DNA of 64,000 nucleotides from JAJPHW01 sp963771505 (GTDB lineage: Bacteria > Acidobacteriota > Terriglobia > Terriglobales > Acidobacteriaceae): the NCBI GenBank assembly GCA_963771505.1, contig CAVYTO010000002.1, forward strand, positions 62,001 to 126,000, written 5' to 3'. Under the pieces are notes generated by a model. That model saw only the letters and a list, made by a program, of their open reading frames with translations, was not told the DNA's origin and made no database searches. A program made the translations under genes and the position numbers. Below, piece after piece: positions 25,606 through 34,666 of the stretch. How positions within the stretch are numbered: position 1 is the first letter of the stretch; every line of letters starts with the position of its first letter.

Positions 25606-26517
25606 CTAGACATTCAACTTGCGTCCTGTTAGCTGTTCAAAAGCCTCCACATACTTATTGCTGGTGCGGCTCGCCACTTCTGCAGGCAGGGCCGGCGCCG
25701 GCGGCTGCTTGTTCCAGTGAATCTCTTCCAGGTAATCCCGCACGAATTGCTTATCGTAAGAATCCTGCGCTTTGCCCGGCTGAAACTTGTCCGCAGGCCA
25801 GAAGCGGGAAGAATCCGGAGTGAGGACTTCATCCGCCAAAGTGATGCCTTTGGCGGTCATGCCGAACTCGAATTTAGTGTCCGCGATGATGATGCCGCGC
25901 GTGCGCGCGTAGTCTGCCGCTTTGCTGTAAACCTTCAATGTTGCGTCCCGCAATTGGCGGCTCAACTCTTCGCCGACCAGTCGGCACATTTCGCTGAACG
26001 GGATGTTCTCGTCGTGCCCGCTAGTCGCCTTCGTTGCCGGAGTGAAAATAGGCTCGGGCAGTTTGTCGGATTCCTTAAGTCCCTTGGGCAATTCGATTCC
26101 GCAAACTCGTCCGGTCGTCTTATATTCCTTCCAAGCCGAGCCTGAAACATAGCCGCGCACCACGCACTCGACCGGGAACATCTTTGCCCGCATGACCAGC
26201 ATGGATCGACCCCGAAGCTGGTCGTCATATTTTCGGATGGCAGCAGGGTATTGGTCGACGTCCGCAGTCACCACGTGGTTTGGCGTCACATCTTTCAGGA
26301 AATCAAACCAGAACATTGAGATCTGCGTCAGCACTTGTCCTTTGTGGGGAATGCCGGTCGCGAGCACATAATCGAATGCTGAAATGCGGTCGGTGGCGAC
26401 GAACAGCAGATGGTCGCTGTCAATCTCGTAAACGTCGCGCACCTTACCGCTGGCGTGCAGGCGAAGGTCGGGGAAGTCTGTGCGAAGCAGGACGGAGTCT
26501 AGGGTTTCGGGGCTCAT
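25606..26517 (-). CDS. purC: SAICAR synthetase (phosphoribosylaminoimidazole-succinocarboxamide synthase)
   Basis: Step 8 of IMP synthesis: ATP-dependent joining of aspartate to CAIR. 303 residues, the longer form seen outside the E. coli type. Motifs are HASGKVRDVYEIDSDHLLFV, ATDRISAFDYVLATGIPHKG, FPVECVVRGYVSGSAWKEY, ADTKFEFGM, LADEVLTPDSSRFWPAD and YDKQFVRDYL. It has its own promoter (26549-26576) and is followed at 30 bases by cvpA. Confidence 0.96.
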   Translation of the reverse strand: MSPETLDSVLLRTDFPDLRLHASGKVRDVYEIDSDHLLFVATDRISAFDYVLATGIPHKGQVLTQISMFWFDFLKDVTPNHVVTADVDQYPAAIRKYDDQLRGRSMLVMRAKMFPVECVVRGYVSGSAWKEYKTTGRVCGIELPKGLKESDKLPEPIFTPATKATSGHDENIPFSEMCRLVGEELSRQLRDATLKVYSKAADYARTRGIIIADTKFEFGMTAKGITLADEVLTPDSSRFWPADKFQPGKAQDSYDKQFVRDYLEEIHWNKQPPAPALPAEVASRTSNKYVEAFEQLTGRKLNV

Positions 26518-26548
26518 AAGGAAATTCTACAAGCAGAATCAGACGCGT

Positions 26549-26576
26549 ATTCTATTCCTTCAAAACTTTTTGTCAA
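26549..26576 (-). promoter_or_regulatory. Sigma-70 promoter of purC
   Basis: On the minus strand a perfect -35 TTGACA (26576-26571) and -10 TAGAAT (26554-26549) are spaced by 16 bases, 32 bases before the purC ATG. The best-matching promoter seen in the window. Confidence 0.75.
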
Positions 26577-26701
26577 CAAATTCGCTTGCTCGAATCGGGA
26601 GAGGAGTCGGAGAATGTTTCCGGCGGGGTTGACACCGGCAATATTCGATGAAAGCCGCGCCTGGCGGTCAGTCTGGATTTCAATAAATGTGGAAAAGCTG
26701 A

Positions 26702-26743
26702 GGACACAAGTGGAAATTGCGGACACAACTATCAGGACATCAA
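26702..26743. repeat. Short direct repeats GGACACAA in the smc-purC gap
   Basis: GGACACAA occurs at 26702-26709 and again at 26721-26728, with a third variant (ggacatcaa) at 26735-26743. They lie in the 264-base gap between smc and purC, upstream of the purC promoter. They could be protein-binding repeats or the worn end of a mobile element; nothing decides between these. Confidence 0.35.
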
Positions 26744-26781
26744 ACTACGCACCAAGCACGATCCGGATCTAGCATCAAGCC

Positions 26782-29700
26782 TTATGCCGCGCCGAACCGG
26801 ACTGACACCAGTTTCGACACGCCCGGCTCTTGCATGGTGACTCCGTAGAGCACTGGGGCGATGCTCATCGTCCGCTTGCTGTGCGTGATCAGCACAAACT
26901 GCGTTTGCACGCTCATTTCTTTGACGAGTTCGGTGAACCGGCCAATGTTGGCTTCATCAAGCGGAGCATCCACTTCGTCGAGAATGCAGAACGGGCTTGG
27001 CGCATATTGAAAGATGCCGACAAGAAGCGCGAGCGCGGTCAACGCCTTTTCTCCGCCCGAGAGAAGAAGAACATTTTGCAGCTTCTTTCCCGGAGGCGAA
27101 GCCACCACGTCAATGCCGCTTTCCGCGCTGTTCTCTTCATCCGTCAGCCGCATGAAGCCGTGGCCTCCGCCAAATAGCTTGCGGAACGTGACTCCAAAAT
27201 TCTCGTTGATTTTGTGGAACGCTTCTTCGAATTTCTGCCGTGAAAACGTATCAATTTCCTTGATCGTTGCCTGCGTGTTCTCGATGGCCTCGAGCAAATC
27301 TTTACGCTGGCCGTCGAGGAATCCATGGCGTTCCGCACTCTCTTTGAACTCTTCCAGGGCCATCATGTTCACGGGACCCATGGCATCCAGTCGGGAGCGC
27401 ATGTCGCGATATGCTTGATCTTCCGTGGCAAGCTCTTCGCCGGCGAGCAAAACCAATTCGTTGTCAGCCATCAGATGATCCCGTTCCACCCCAAGCTCGT
27501 TCATGCAGGTTTGCGCCATGTACTCCCCGTCTGACTGAAGCTTCGCGGCGCTTGCGTGAAGTCCGCCGCGACGGTCGCGCGCCTGGTCCAGCAGCGAGCG
27601 CGAGGCCCGCAAACTCTCTTCGATCTCCGCTAGTTTCGCGCGCAACTGGTTGGATTCGCCTTGTAAGACCGATTCACGCTCCTGCGAAGAGGTCTGGTAG
27701 GCTTCCAACTGAACTAGACGCGAACTTAGTTCCGTATTTTCTGTCTCTCGGTGTTGCTTCTCAGCGGCAGCGGCCGAGATATGGTTCGATAGTGCCTGCA
27801 CGCGTTGTTCAAGATCGACGACTAACGATTCGATTCGCTGAAGTACGCCGGTGGCGGCGCGATGTCGCTCTTCCAGCGTAGCCAAATTCGCACGTCGGTC
27901 CGACGCGATTTGCGACGATTGATCGCGTTGTTGCCGCAGGCGTGCCAGTTCCTCAATCGCGCTCGCTGCCTTCGCTTCTATTAGTTGACGCTGCTGATCG
28001 AGATTCGCGATTTCGCTTCGTAACGCAGCGACTCGACTGGTTTGCTCACTTCGATCCGTATCCAACCGCGAAAGTTCGCGCCGGCAAACTTCGGCTCTTT
28101 CTCTCACGCGCGTCATTTCCGAATCCAACTGATTCAGAAGATGGCCTGAAGTCATCGCTTGTTTCTCGGCTTCCCGCTTTTCGCCCTCGAGCCGTTCTAG
28201 CAGCGAAGTGATGTCCTTGATCTCACGGCCCAGCGTCATAACGCGAGTTTCTTCGTGGCGCAATGCGGCTTCCAGGTCGTTCATCAGTTTTGCTGCCTCA
28301 CGAAGTTCACGCTTCATCGACAGCGGCCCTTCGCTTCGTTGCTTGCCGCCAGTCACGGTGACGTTGTGAAAACATTCGCCCGACGGCGCAAGAAAGAACG
28401 CGTCTGGATTTTCCAGCGCCAATTCGCGACCAATGGCAGAATCAGGCACAATGTATCCGTCGCGAAGCTTAGGCAGGATCACTTCCAAAGATTTGCCAAA
28501 CCCGTCGAGCACTCGAATCGTACTTTTCAGCGGGACTACCGGCCGGGTCGAGGGAGCATGATGCAGGCTTTCGTCAACCAAAAACGAGAACTTCGCTTGC
28601 GAATCTTCCGGATGCACGAGGAACGTGGCTCGCCCGTCAACATCCGAGCGCAGCAGTCGAAGCCCTTCGTCGGCGGCGTCCCAGGATTTGACCACGATGA
28701 AGTTCAGTTCATCCCGCAGAAAATCTTCCACCACGCCTTCATAGCGATTCTCGACTTCAAGGAAATCGGCCAACACTCCGACTGGCGCGTGCCCACCATT
28801 CATCACGCCCGATTGAAACAGACGCCGCACCGACTCCGTGGAATACCCATGCTCTGCAATCACGGCTTCCAGCGAGCCTTTTTTCCCCAAGGCAGTCGCA
28901 TATTCAGCTCGCAAGCTGTCGAGGTGATGCTTCGCCTCTGTTTCTTCTCGCCGCTTCGATTCGAGGGATGCGCGGGCGTTCGAAATGTCGTCAGTCAATC
29001 CGCTCAGGCGTTGCGAAACGGTTTCGAATTCGATGGCGATCTGGCCGCGTTGGCCGCCAAATGTTTCCGCCTGCGACTGTGCGGTGCCCACCTCAAGGTG
29101 CAGCTTATTTGATTCCCGGTCCATGGCTGCGATTCGCTCTTCCGACTGCGTGGTCTGGTTCCGCAGTCTGGAAATCGACGCCACCGCTTCCAGGATTGAG
29201 ATTCTCGTTTGCTCCTGTTCCTGCTCCAGGGCCGCAAGACCCTCGCTGGCGGAGACCGCATCCTGTTGGGCGCTGGACAATTCCTGTTTTGCCAGAGTTA
29301 CATCGGATAGAGCCGACTCCAATATCTGTCGGTTGGAATCGCGATCCGCGGAAAGTGAGAGCAGCTTTACCTGAGCTTGCGCGAGTTCGGCCTCGGCCGA
29401 CGCGGCGCGCAAATTCAGTTCTTCACAGCGCTCCTCATTGTGTCGTCTCTGCGCCAGGGCCCGGTCGGTGGCCAGTTTATTTTCGCTAATCTGTTCTCGA
29501 TTTGACCGGATTTCATTTTCCAGTTCATAACCGCGCTGTGCGCCGGCCGAGTGATCTTGCTCGAGTTGCTGACAACTCTCAGTCTGAACTCGAATGTGCT
29601 CGTCCACCGACGTGAGCTGCCCAGCAATCGCGTCGACTTCTGTGGCCAGGTGCGCGAACTTGCTCGCCAGGACGATCCGCAACTTCGCTTTCATCTCGTC

Positions 29701-30627
29701 CCGCAACCTGCCGTAGCGTTCTGCCTTCGCCGCTTGTCGCTTGAGCGAATTCATCTGGCGCGAAACTTCGTCAAAGATGTCGTTGATTCGCGCGAGATTG
29801 AGTTTCGCGTCTTCCAGGCGGGCTTCCGCTAGCCGTTTCTTTGTTTTGAATTTGGTGATGCCTGCGGCTTCCTCGATAATCGCCCGCCGGTCTGTCGGAC
29901 GGCTGCTTAGAATTTGCCCAATGCGTCCTTGTTCGATCAACGCATAGGATTCCGGACCTAGTCCAGTTCCCATGAACAGTTCCTGGATGTCCCGCAGTCG
30001 GCACAGCTTCCCATTCAACAAATATTCACTGTCGCCTGAGCGGAACAAGCGCCGCGTAACGACAATTTCTCCTGCCTTGAAACGTTGTTCGAACTTGCGT
30101 CGCCGGATCTTCAGTACGACCTGAGGCCCAACCTGCGGGACTGCTGCCGATGGTTCCGCTTCCATCGAGGCGTCGGCGTCGCCTTCGGTCACGCCCGGTT
30201 GGGCTTCTTCGGTGAGCCGTTCGGTTTCTTCCGCTGCCTTCGCCCGCAATTCATCTTCGTTCCAATTGGCGAAATCGCTTTCCGCTTCCCGAGGCAATTC
30301 GTCTTGAATTTCAATCTCCGTGGGATTGCCTGCGTCGGGTCCGTCGTAAACTTCAGGGTCGATCAGCGTTAACGCGACCTCAGCCATGCCGGTCGGTTTG
30401 CGGTCGCGGGTTCCGGCGAAGATCACGTCTTCCATGCGCGCACCGCGCAACGTTTTGGCCGACTGTTCGCCGAGCACCCATGCAATAGCATCGGAGATGT
30501 TCGACTTGCCACAGCCGTTCGGACCGATAATGGCAGCGACTCCGTCCCCATGAAATTTGAGTTCGGTGCGATCGCAAAACGACTTGAATCCCAGAATCTG
30601 AAGCTTTTTGAGTTTGAGCAATTCCAT
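26782..30627 (-). CDS. smc: Chromosome segregation SMC ATPase
   Basis: Condensin ATPase of 1281 residues. The N-terminal head has Walker A GPNGCGKSN (about 35-43). Long coiled coils flank a hinge (about 520-670; FQSGVMNGGHAPVGVLADFL). The C-terminal head has the signature LLSGGEKALTALALL and Walker B FCILDEVDAPLDEANI. An acidic insert of about 90 residues (about 92-180) interrupts the N-terminal head. Start: ATG 30627 has AAGGAG only one or two bases before it, whereas TTG at 30621 is 7 bases from that site and would give LKLKKLQILGFKSF, so TTG may be the true start. It has a promoter 90 bases upstream. No scpA/scpB is seen nearby. Confidence 0.96.
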   Translation of the reverse strand: MELLKLKKLQILGFKSFCDRTELKFHGDGVAAIIGPNGCGKSNISDAIAWVLGEQSAKTLRGARMEDVIFAGTRDRKPTGMAEVALTLIDPEVYDGPDAGNPTEIEIQDELPREAESDFANWNEDELRAKAAEETERLTEEAQPGVTEGDADASMEAEPSAAVPQVGPQVVLKIRRRKFEQRFKAGEIVVTRRLFRSGDSEYLLNGKLCRLRDIQELFMGTGLGPESYALIEQGRIGQILSSRPTDRRAIIEEAAGITKFKTKKRLAEARLEDAKLNLARINDIFDEVSRQMNSLKRQAAKAERYGRLRDEMKAKLRIVLASKFAHLATEVDAIAGQLTSVDEHIRVQTESCQQLEQDHSAGAQRGYELENEIRSNREQISENKLATDRALAQRRHNEERCEELNLRAASAEAELAQAQVKLLSLSADRDSNRQILESALSDVTLAKQELSSAQQDAVSASEGLAALEQEQEQTRISILEAVASISRLRNQTTQSEERIAAMDRESNKLHLEVGTAQSQAETFGGQRGQIAIEFETVSQRLSGLTDDISNARASLESKRREETEAKHHLDSLRAEYATALGKKGSLEAVIAEHGYSTESVRRLFQSGVMNGGHAPVGVLADFLEVENRYEGVVEDFLRDELNFIVVKSWDAADEGLRLLRSDVDGRATFLVHPEDSQAKFSFLVDESLHHAPSTRPVVPLKSTIRVLDGFGKSLEVILPKLRDGYIVPDSAIGRELALENPDAFFLAPSGECFHNVTVTGGKQRSEGPLSMKRELREAAKLMNDLEAALRHEETRVMTLGREIKDITSLLERLEGEKREAEKQAMTSGHLLNQLDSEMTRVRERAEVCRRELSRLDTDRSEQTSRVAALRSEIANLDQQRQLIEAKAASAIEELARLRQQRDQSSQIASDRRANLATLEERHRAATGVLQRIESLVVDLEQRVQALSNHISAAAAEKQHRETENTELSSRLVQLEAYQTSSQERESVLQGESNQLRAKLAEIEESLRASRSLLDQARDRRGGLHASAAKLQSDGEYMAQTCMNELGVERDHLMADNELVLLAGEELATEDQAYRDMRSRLDAMGPVNMMALEEFKESAERHGFLDGQRKDLLEAIENTQATIKEIDTFSRQKFEEAFHKINENFGVTFRKLFGGGHGFMRLTDEENSAESGIDVVASPPGKKLQNVLLLSGGEKALTALALLVGIFQYAPSPFCILDEVDAPLDEANIGRFTELVKEMSVQTQFVLITHSKRTMSIAPVLYGVTMQEPGVSKLVSVRFGAA

Positions 30628-30718
30628 ACTCCTTGGTTCAAAATCCGACCGTTAACTGTTTGAATACCTAGCTACAAATTTGGACGCATCTGAAACTCAC
30701 GATTTCCGGATTGACGTA

Positions 30719-30747
30719 ACTTTAACGGCGAAATCCCCGAGGGTCAA
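30719..30747 (-). promoter_or_regulatory. Sigma-70 promoter of smc
   Basis: On the minus strand TTGACC (30747-30742) and TAAAGT (30724-30719) are spaced by 17 bases, about 90 bases before the smc start. This lies in the 303-base gap between lspA and smc, in which I see no credible gene; one 69-codon open frame there (30697-30906) lacks any recognisable feature. Confidence 0.6.
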
Positions 30748-30930
30748 GATGTAAAACACCATATATAGTGCCGCCATTCGGAAACCTACCTCATTTTGCA
30801 CAGGCAATGTAGCAAACGTGCGGTTTTGGGATATTAGAGGAAGAAGGCGGGAGTGTCGCGAGAGCACTTCTAGGCTATCGCAGCTTGATGTCTGGAGCAA
30901 CGCCAAGAGTGCAGATGAAACTGGCCAAAA

Positions 30931-31449
30931 CTAGATCTCCGTGCGCTGCGGCGCGGGCGTCTTAGCGAAAACGATCTCGACTGCCAGCAGCACAGCGCCC
31001 ACCACAATTGCGCTATCGGCGACGTTGAATGCCGGCCATTCGTATTGGCCGACGTAGAAAAGAAGAAAGTCGACGACGCGGCCAGTCAGCAGCCGGTCCC
31101 AAAGATTCCCTAACGCCCCGCCGAGAATCAGCGACAGTCCAATCGCAGTCGTCGCCATGGTGTGGCTGCCGCGCCAAAGAAGACCTAACACGATCAGCAA
31201 CGCAGCCAGGGAAAACGCGATGAGGAAAGCCATCTTCCAATGGGAAGACGAGTCCGCAAATAAAGAGAAAGCCGCGCCGGTATTCTCCACGTGCGTAATC
31301 CGAAAGAACCCCGGTATTACCTGAATCCCGTCATGCAGCGCAATGTGGCTGGCGACAAACCACTTAGTCAGGCGATCAAACAACACGACCGATATCGCAA
31401 TGAGAAGATGCAGTGGCCGAATCGATCCATTGGCTCGTAGCGGTGACAT
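30931..31449 (-). CDS. lspA: Lipoprotein signal peptidase (signal peptidase II)
   Basis: Inner-membrane aspartyl protease that cleaves lipoprotein signal peptides; 172 residues and four helices. Catalytic and conserved segments are DRLTKWFV, GFFRITHVENTGAAFSLF, LGGALGNLWDRLLTGRVVDF (first catalytic Asp region) and PAFNVADSAIVVGAVLL (second Asp). It begins three bases after ileS ends, the classical ileS-lspA pair. Confidence 0.96.
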   Translation of the reverse strand: MSPLRANGSIRPLHLLIAISVVLFDRLTKWFVASHIALHDGIQVIPGFFRITHVENTGAAFSLFADSSSHWKMAFLIAFSLAALLIVLGLLWRGSHTMATTAIGLSLILGGALGNLWDRLLTGRVVDFLLFYVGQYEWPAFNVADSAIVVGAVLLAVEIVFAKTPAPQRTEI

Positions 31450-31452
31450 CGC

Positions 31453-34269
31453 CTAACCCGACTCTCCGATTTCTTTCAGCACTGGTGCGCAGCGTTCGCA
31501 AACAGTGGGAAAGTCCGCATCCTCGCCGACACGCGTGGAGAAATTCCAGCAACGCTCACACTTCTTGCCATCTGCCCGCGACACCTGGACCTTCACGCCA
31601 CTCGCGCCATTCGCGGATTCGCCCGGTTCCACTGTCACGTGAGAAACGATGAACAAATAGCGGAGTTGTTCCGCATGCCGGGTGAGCACATCCAGCGCGG
31701 GTTGAGCCACGTTCAACTTCACCTGAGCTTCGAGGCCAGTGCCGATCAGTTTGGCAGTGCGAGCTTCCTCAAGCGCCTTCAACACTTCTTCACGGACAGC
31801 TCTCAGCGTCGCCCACTCGCTCTCTTGCGTGGAGTCCTGCGCGTCAACACCTCGCCCCAGAATGTCCTCGTTTCCGGGGAAAAGCGCTAGCGCCACGCTT
31901 TCCGGACGGTCGGCTTGCTTCGGCAGATACGGCCACAGTTCATCGCAGGTAAAACTCATGATCGGAGCCAGCAAGCGCACCAGCGTTTCGCCGATGTGCC
32001 AGATCGCGGTTTGCGCCGCCCTGCGCCCTTCAGATTTTGGCGCGGAGATGTACAGCCGGTCTTTCAACACGTCGAAATAGAATGCGCTCAACTCCACGAC
32101 GCAGAAATGATTGACCCGCTGATAAACCCGATGAAATGCGAACTCGTCGTAATGTCTGACCACGTCCGCCGCCATGCTGGCGGTAATCCGCAGCATGTAC
32201 CGATCAATATCTTCGAGACGATCAAAACTTAACGCATCGGTCGCCGGGGAGAAATCGTAAAGATTCCCCAGGATGTAACGGAAAGTATTGCGAATCTTCC
32301 GGTAATTGTCGGCGACTCGCTGCATGAGTTGTTCGGAGCACGCGACATCATCGCGATAGTCCACCGACGCCACCCACAGGCGGACGATTTCGCCGCCCAG
32401 CCGTCCCGCTATGTCCACCGGATCGACGCCGTTGCCAAGGGATTTCGAGAACGCCCGCCCTTGTTCGTCGAGCGTCCATCCGCTCGTTGCTACCGAGCGA
32501 TACGGCGCTACTCCGCGCGTAGCCATCGAGCACAGCAAAGATGAATGAAACCATCCGCGAAACTGGTCGCCGCCTTCGAGGTAGAGATCCGCGGGGAAAG
32601 GCAAATTCTGCTCGTGGCCCAGTACCGCGGCAAAACTCGACCCGGATTCGAACCAGACATCGAGAATGTCAGTCTCTTTTTTAAAACTTGTTCCGCTGCA
32701 CGACGGGCAGGGAGTATTAACCGGAAGCAGAGCATCGGATTCGGCCGTGTACCATGCGTCCGCGCCGGAAGTCGCGAACAGGTGCGCGACTCTGCGATTG
32801 ATTTCCGGATTGTTCAGTGGCTTGCCGCAGCCTTCGCATAAAAACACTGCGATCGGCACGCCCCAAATTCGCTGGCGCGAGATGCACCAGTCTGGACGGC
32901 CGGCGATCATGTTCGAAATCCGTTCCTCACCCCACGCCGGGTCCCATTTCACCTTCTTAATTTCGTCCAGCGTGCGGCTGCGCAGGGTTCCGCCATCCAT
33001 CGGCGTTTCCATCGAGATGAACCATTGTTCCGTCGCCCGAAAAATTACCGGGTTATGACAGCGCCAGCAATGGGGATAAGAGTGCACGACTTTTTCGGCG
33101 TGCAGGAGCGCGCCACGCTTCTTGAGCAATTCGATGATCGGTTCGTTGGCCTTGAAGATTTGCAGCCCGTCGAATTCGGGCAGGCCGTTGCGAATGCGTC
33201 CGCCAGCGTCGACGTTGCAGGTGGGATCGATCTTGTACCGCACGCCGGTGTTGAAGTCGTCGGCACCGTGCGCTGGCGCGGTGTGAACGACGCCGGTGCC
33301 TTGGTCCATCGTGACGTAGGGAGCCAGCACGCCAAGAATGTTGCGATCCAGGAATGGGTGCGCAAAGTTCGCATATTCCATCTTCTCGCCGGGGAAGTGC
33401 GCGAGTTCCCGCGTGTTCGTCAGCCCGACTTTCGCGGCGAACTGTTGCGCCAGGCTCGAAGCCACGATGTAAACATCGCTACCGGCTTCCATTGCCACAT
33501 AGTCTTCGTGCGGATGAAACGCCACCGCCATCGACGCTGGCAGCGTCCACGGCGTGGTCGTCCAAATCACGGTGGAAACGTTTTTCCGGGCAAGCGCGGA
33601 ATCCAGCTTCGCTGGATCGTCTTTCAGGGCGTACTTCACCCAAATAGTTGGGCTGGTGTGGTTTTCATACTCGATTTCCGCCTCAGCCAGGGCGGTGCGG
33701 TCGTGGATGCACCAGTAAACCGATCGCAGGCCTTTGTAAACGAAGTCCTTCTCAAAAAATGTAAAGAAAGTTTCGATGACCGCCGACTCGTAATTCGACG
33801 ACATCGTCGAATAAGGCTCTTCCCACCGGCCGAAAACGCCGATACGCTTGAACTGCTCGCGCTGCAAATCGAGAAATTTCTGCGCATATTTCCGGCATTC
33901 CAGCCGAACGGCGGTCGGATTCATTTGCAGCTTTTTGCCGCCCAGTTGCTGATCTACCTTGATCTCAATCGGGAGCCCGTGGCAGTCCCAGCCGGGAACA
34001 TAAGGAGCGTCGAATCCGGCCATCGTTTTTGACTTCACGACGAAGTCTTTTAAGCACTTATTCAGGGCATGGCCCAGGTGCAGGGGTCCATTGGCATAGG
34101 GCGGCCCGTCATGCAGAACGTAGCTTGGCCTGCCCGCGCGAGCTTCCCGGATTCGGCCATAAATGTCCATCTGCTGCCAGCGAGCCAAGATTTTCGGCTC
34201 ATTCTGGGGCAGATTAGCCTTCATGGGGAAGTCGGTCTTAGGCAGGTTGATGGAGGATTTCAAATCCAC
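31453..34269 (-). CDS. ileS: Isoleucyl-tRNA synthetase
   Basis: Class Ia synthetase of 938 residues. The HIGH-type motif is in GPPYANGPLHLGHALNK, the editing domain includes TTTPWTLPASMAVAFHP and GTGVVHTAPAHGADDF, and the KMSKS-type loop is a variant, GRAFSKSLGNGVDP. The anticodon-binding domain follows (AFHRVYQRVNHFCVVELSAF), with a C-terminal zinc finger (CERCWNFSTRV ... PTVCERC). The start is GTG 34269 with a nearby promoter (34303-34331). The domain set and zinc finger are those of the bacterial type. Confidence 0.97.
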   Translation of the reverse strand: MDLKSSINLPKTDFPMKANLPQNEPKILARWQQMDIYGRIREARAGRPSYVLHDGPPYANGPLHLGHALNKCLKDFVVKSKTMAGFDAPYVPGWDCHGLPIEIKVDQQLGGKKLQMNPTAVRLECRKYAQKFLDLQREQFKRIGVFGRWEEPYSTMSSNYESAVIETFFTFFEKDFVYKGLRSVYWCIHDRTALAEAEIEYENHTSPTIWVKYALKDDPAKLDSALARKNVSTVIWTTTPWTLPASMAVAFHPHEDYVAMEAGSDVYIVASSLAQQFAAKVGLTNTRELAHFPGEKMEYANFAHPFLDRNILGVLAPYVTMDQGTGVVHTAPAHGADDFNTGVRYKIDPTCNVDAGGRIRNGLPEFDGLQIFKANEPIIELLKKRGALLHAEKVVHSYPHCWRCHNPVIFRATEQWFISMETPMDGGTLRSRTLDEIKKVKWDPAWGEERISNMIAGRPDWCISRQRIWGVPIAVFLCEGCGKPLNNPEINRRVAHLFATSGADAWYTAESDALLPVNTPCPSCSGTSFKKETDILDVWFESGSSFAAVLGHEQNLPFPADLYLEGGDQFRGWFHSSLLCSMATRGVAPYRSVATSGWTLDEQGRAFSKSLGNGVDPVDIAGRLGGEIVRLWVASVDYRDDVACSEQLMQRVADNYRKIRNTFRYILGNLYDFSPATDALSFDRLEDIDRYMLRITASMAADVVRHYDEFAFHRVYQRVNHFCVVELSAFYFDVLKDRLYISAPKSEGRRAAQTAIWHIGETLVRLLAPIMSFTCDELWPYLPKQADRPESVALALFPGNEDILGRGVDAQDSTQESEWATLRAVREEVLKALEEARTAKLIGTGLEAQVKLNVAQPALDVLTRHAEQLRYLFIVSHVTVEPGESANGASGVKVQVSRADGKKCERCWNFSTRVGEDADFPTVCERCAPVLKEIGESG

Positions 34270-34302
34270 TCTTACGATCCTTAGAAGTGATTGGTTTACT
34301 TG

Positions 34303-34331
34303 ATTATAGGGAGAGTGCTGGGGAACGTCTA
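34303..34331 (-). promoter_or_regulatory. Sigma-70 promoter of ileS-lspA
   Basis: On the minus strand TAGACG (34331-34326) and a perfect TATAAT (34308-34303) are spaced by 17 bases, giving a leader of about 27 bases. The rest of the 397-base gap to tonB shows no gene and no T-box-like structure that I can see; TATAAA near 34475 may be part of the tonB promoter. Confidence 0.6.
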
Positions 34332-34666
34332 TGCGGCCCGCCCGCCCCGCACAGCCTTCGCGATCACAATCCGCTCGTCAAGGTAACCGCAGGTAACCAG
34401 AATCAACCCGAAATTCCGGGAAGAAATGGCACTAAAGGAACATCGTAGCTAAACAACCTTTCAGCCTCAGTGACAAAAAGCGGTATAAACTTTACGTAGT
34501 CGTCGAATCGCAAAAATTGCATCTAAATTCGGTAGGAAAGGCAGTCATTCGGAAATCTGACCCGAGTGGCCGACGAAACATCCGTCAGAGCAACTTTCAC
34601 GGTGAAAAGATCATCAAGTTCTAGAGAGAACTTTGGGCGAAGTTCTAGGTGCGGTGAGTGACAACT

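Noticed and set aside
26514..26726. A 70-codon open frame upstream of purC
   Set aside because: It overlaps the purC promoter and shows no protein-like pattern.
28255..29112. A 285-codon open frame on the plus strand inside smc
   Set aside because: Antisense to the SMC coiled coil and hinge; no signal, domain or ribosome site, and its composition mirrors the coding strand.
30697..30906. A 69-codon open frame in the lspA-smc gap
   Set aside because: It spans the smc promoter, has no ribosome site and resembles no protein.
33025..34032. A 335-codon open frame on the plus strand inside ileS
   Set aside because: Antisense to isoleucyl-tRNA synthetase, whose motifs are intact on the other strand; high-GC third-position bias explains the long open frame.
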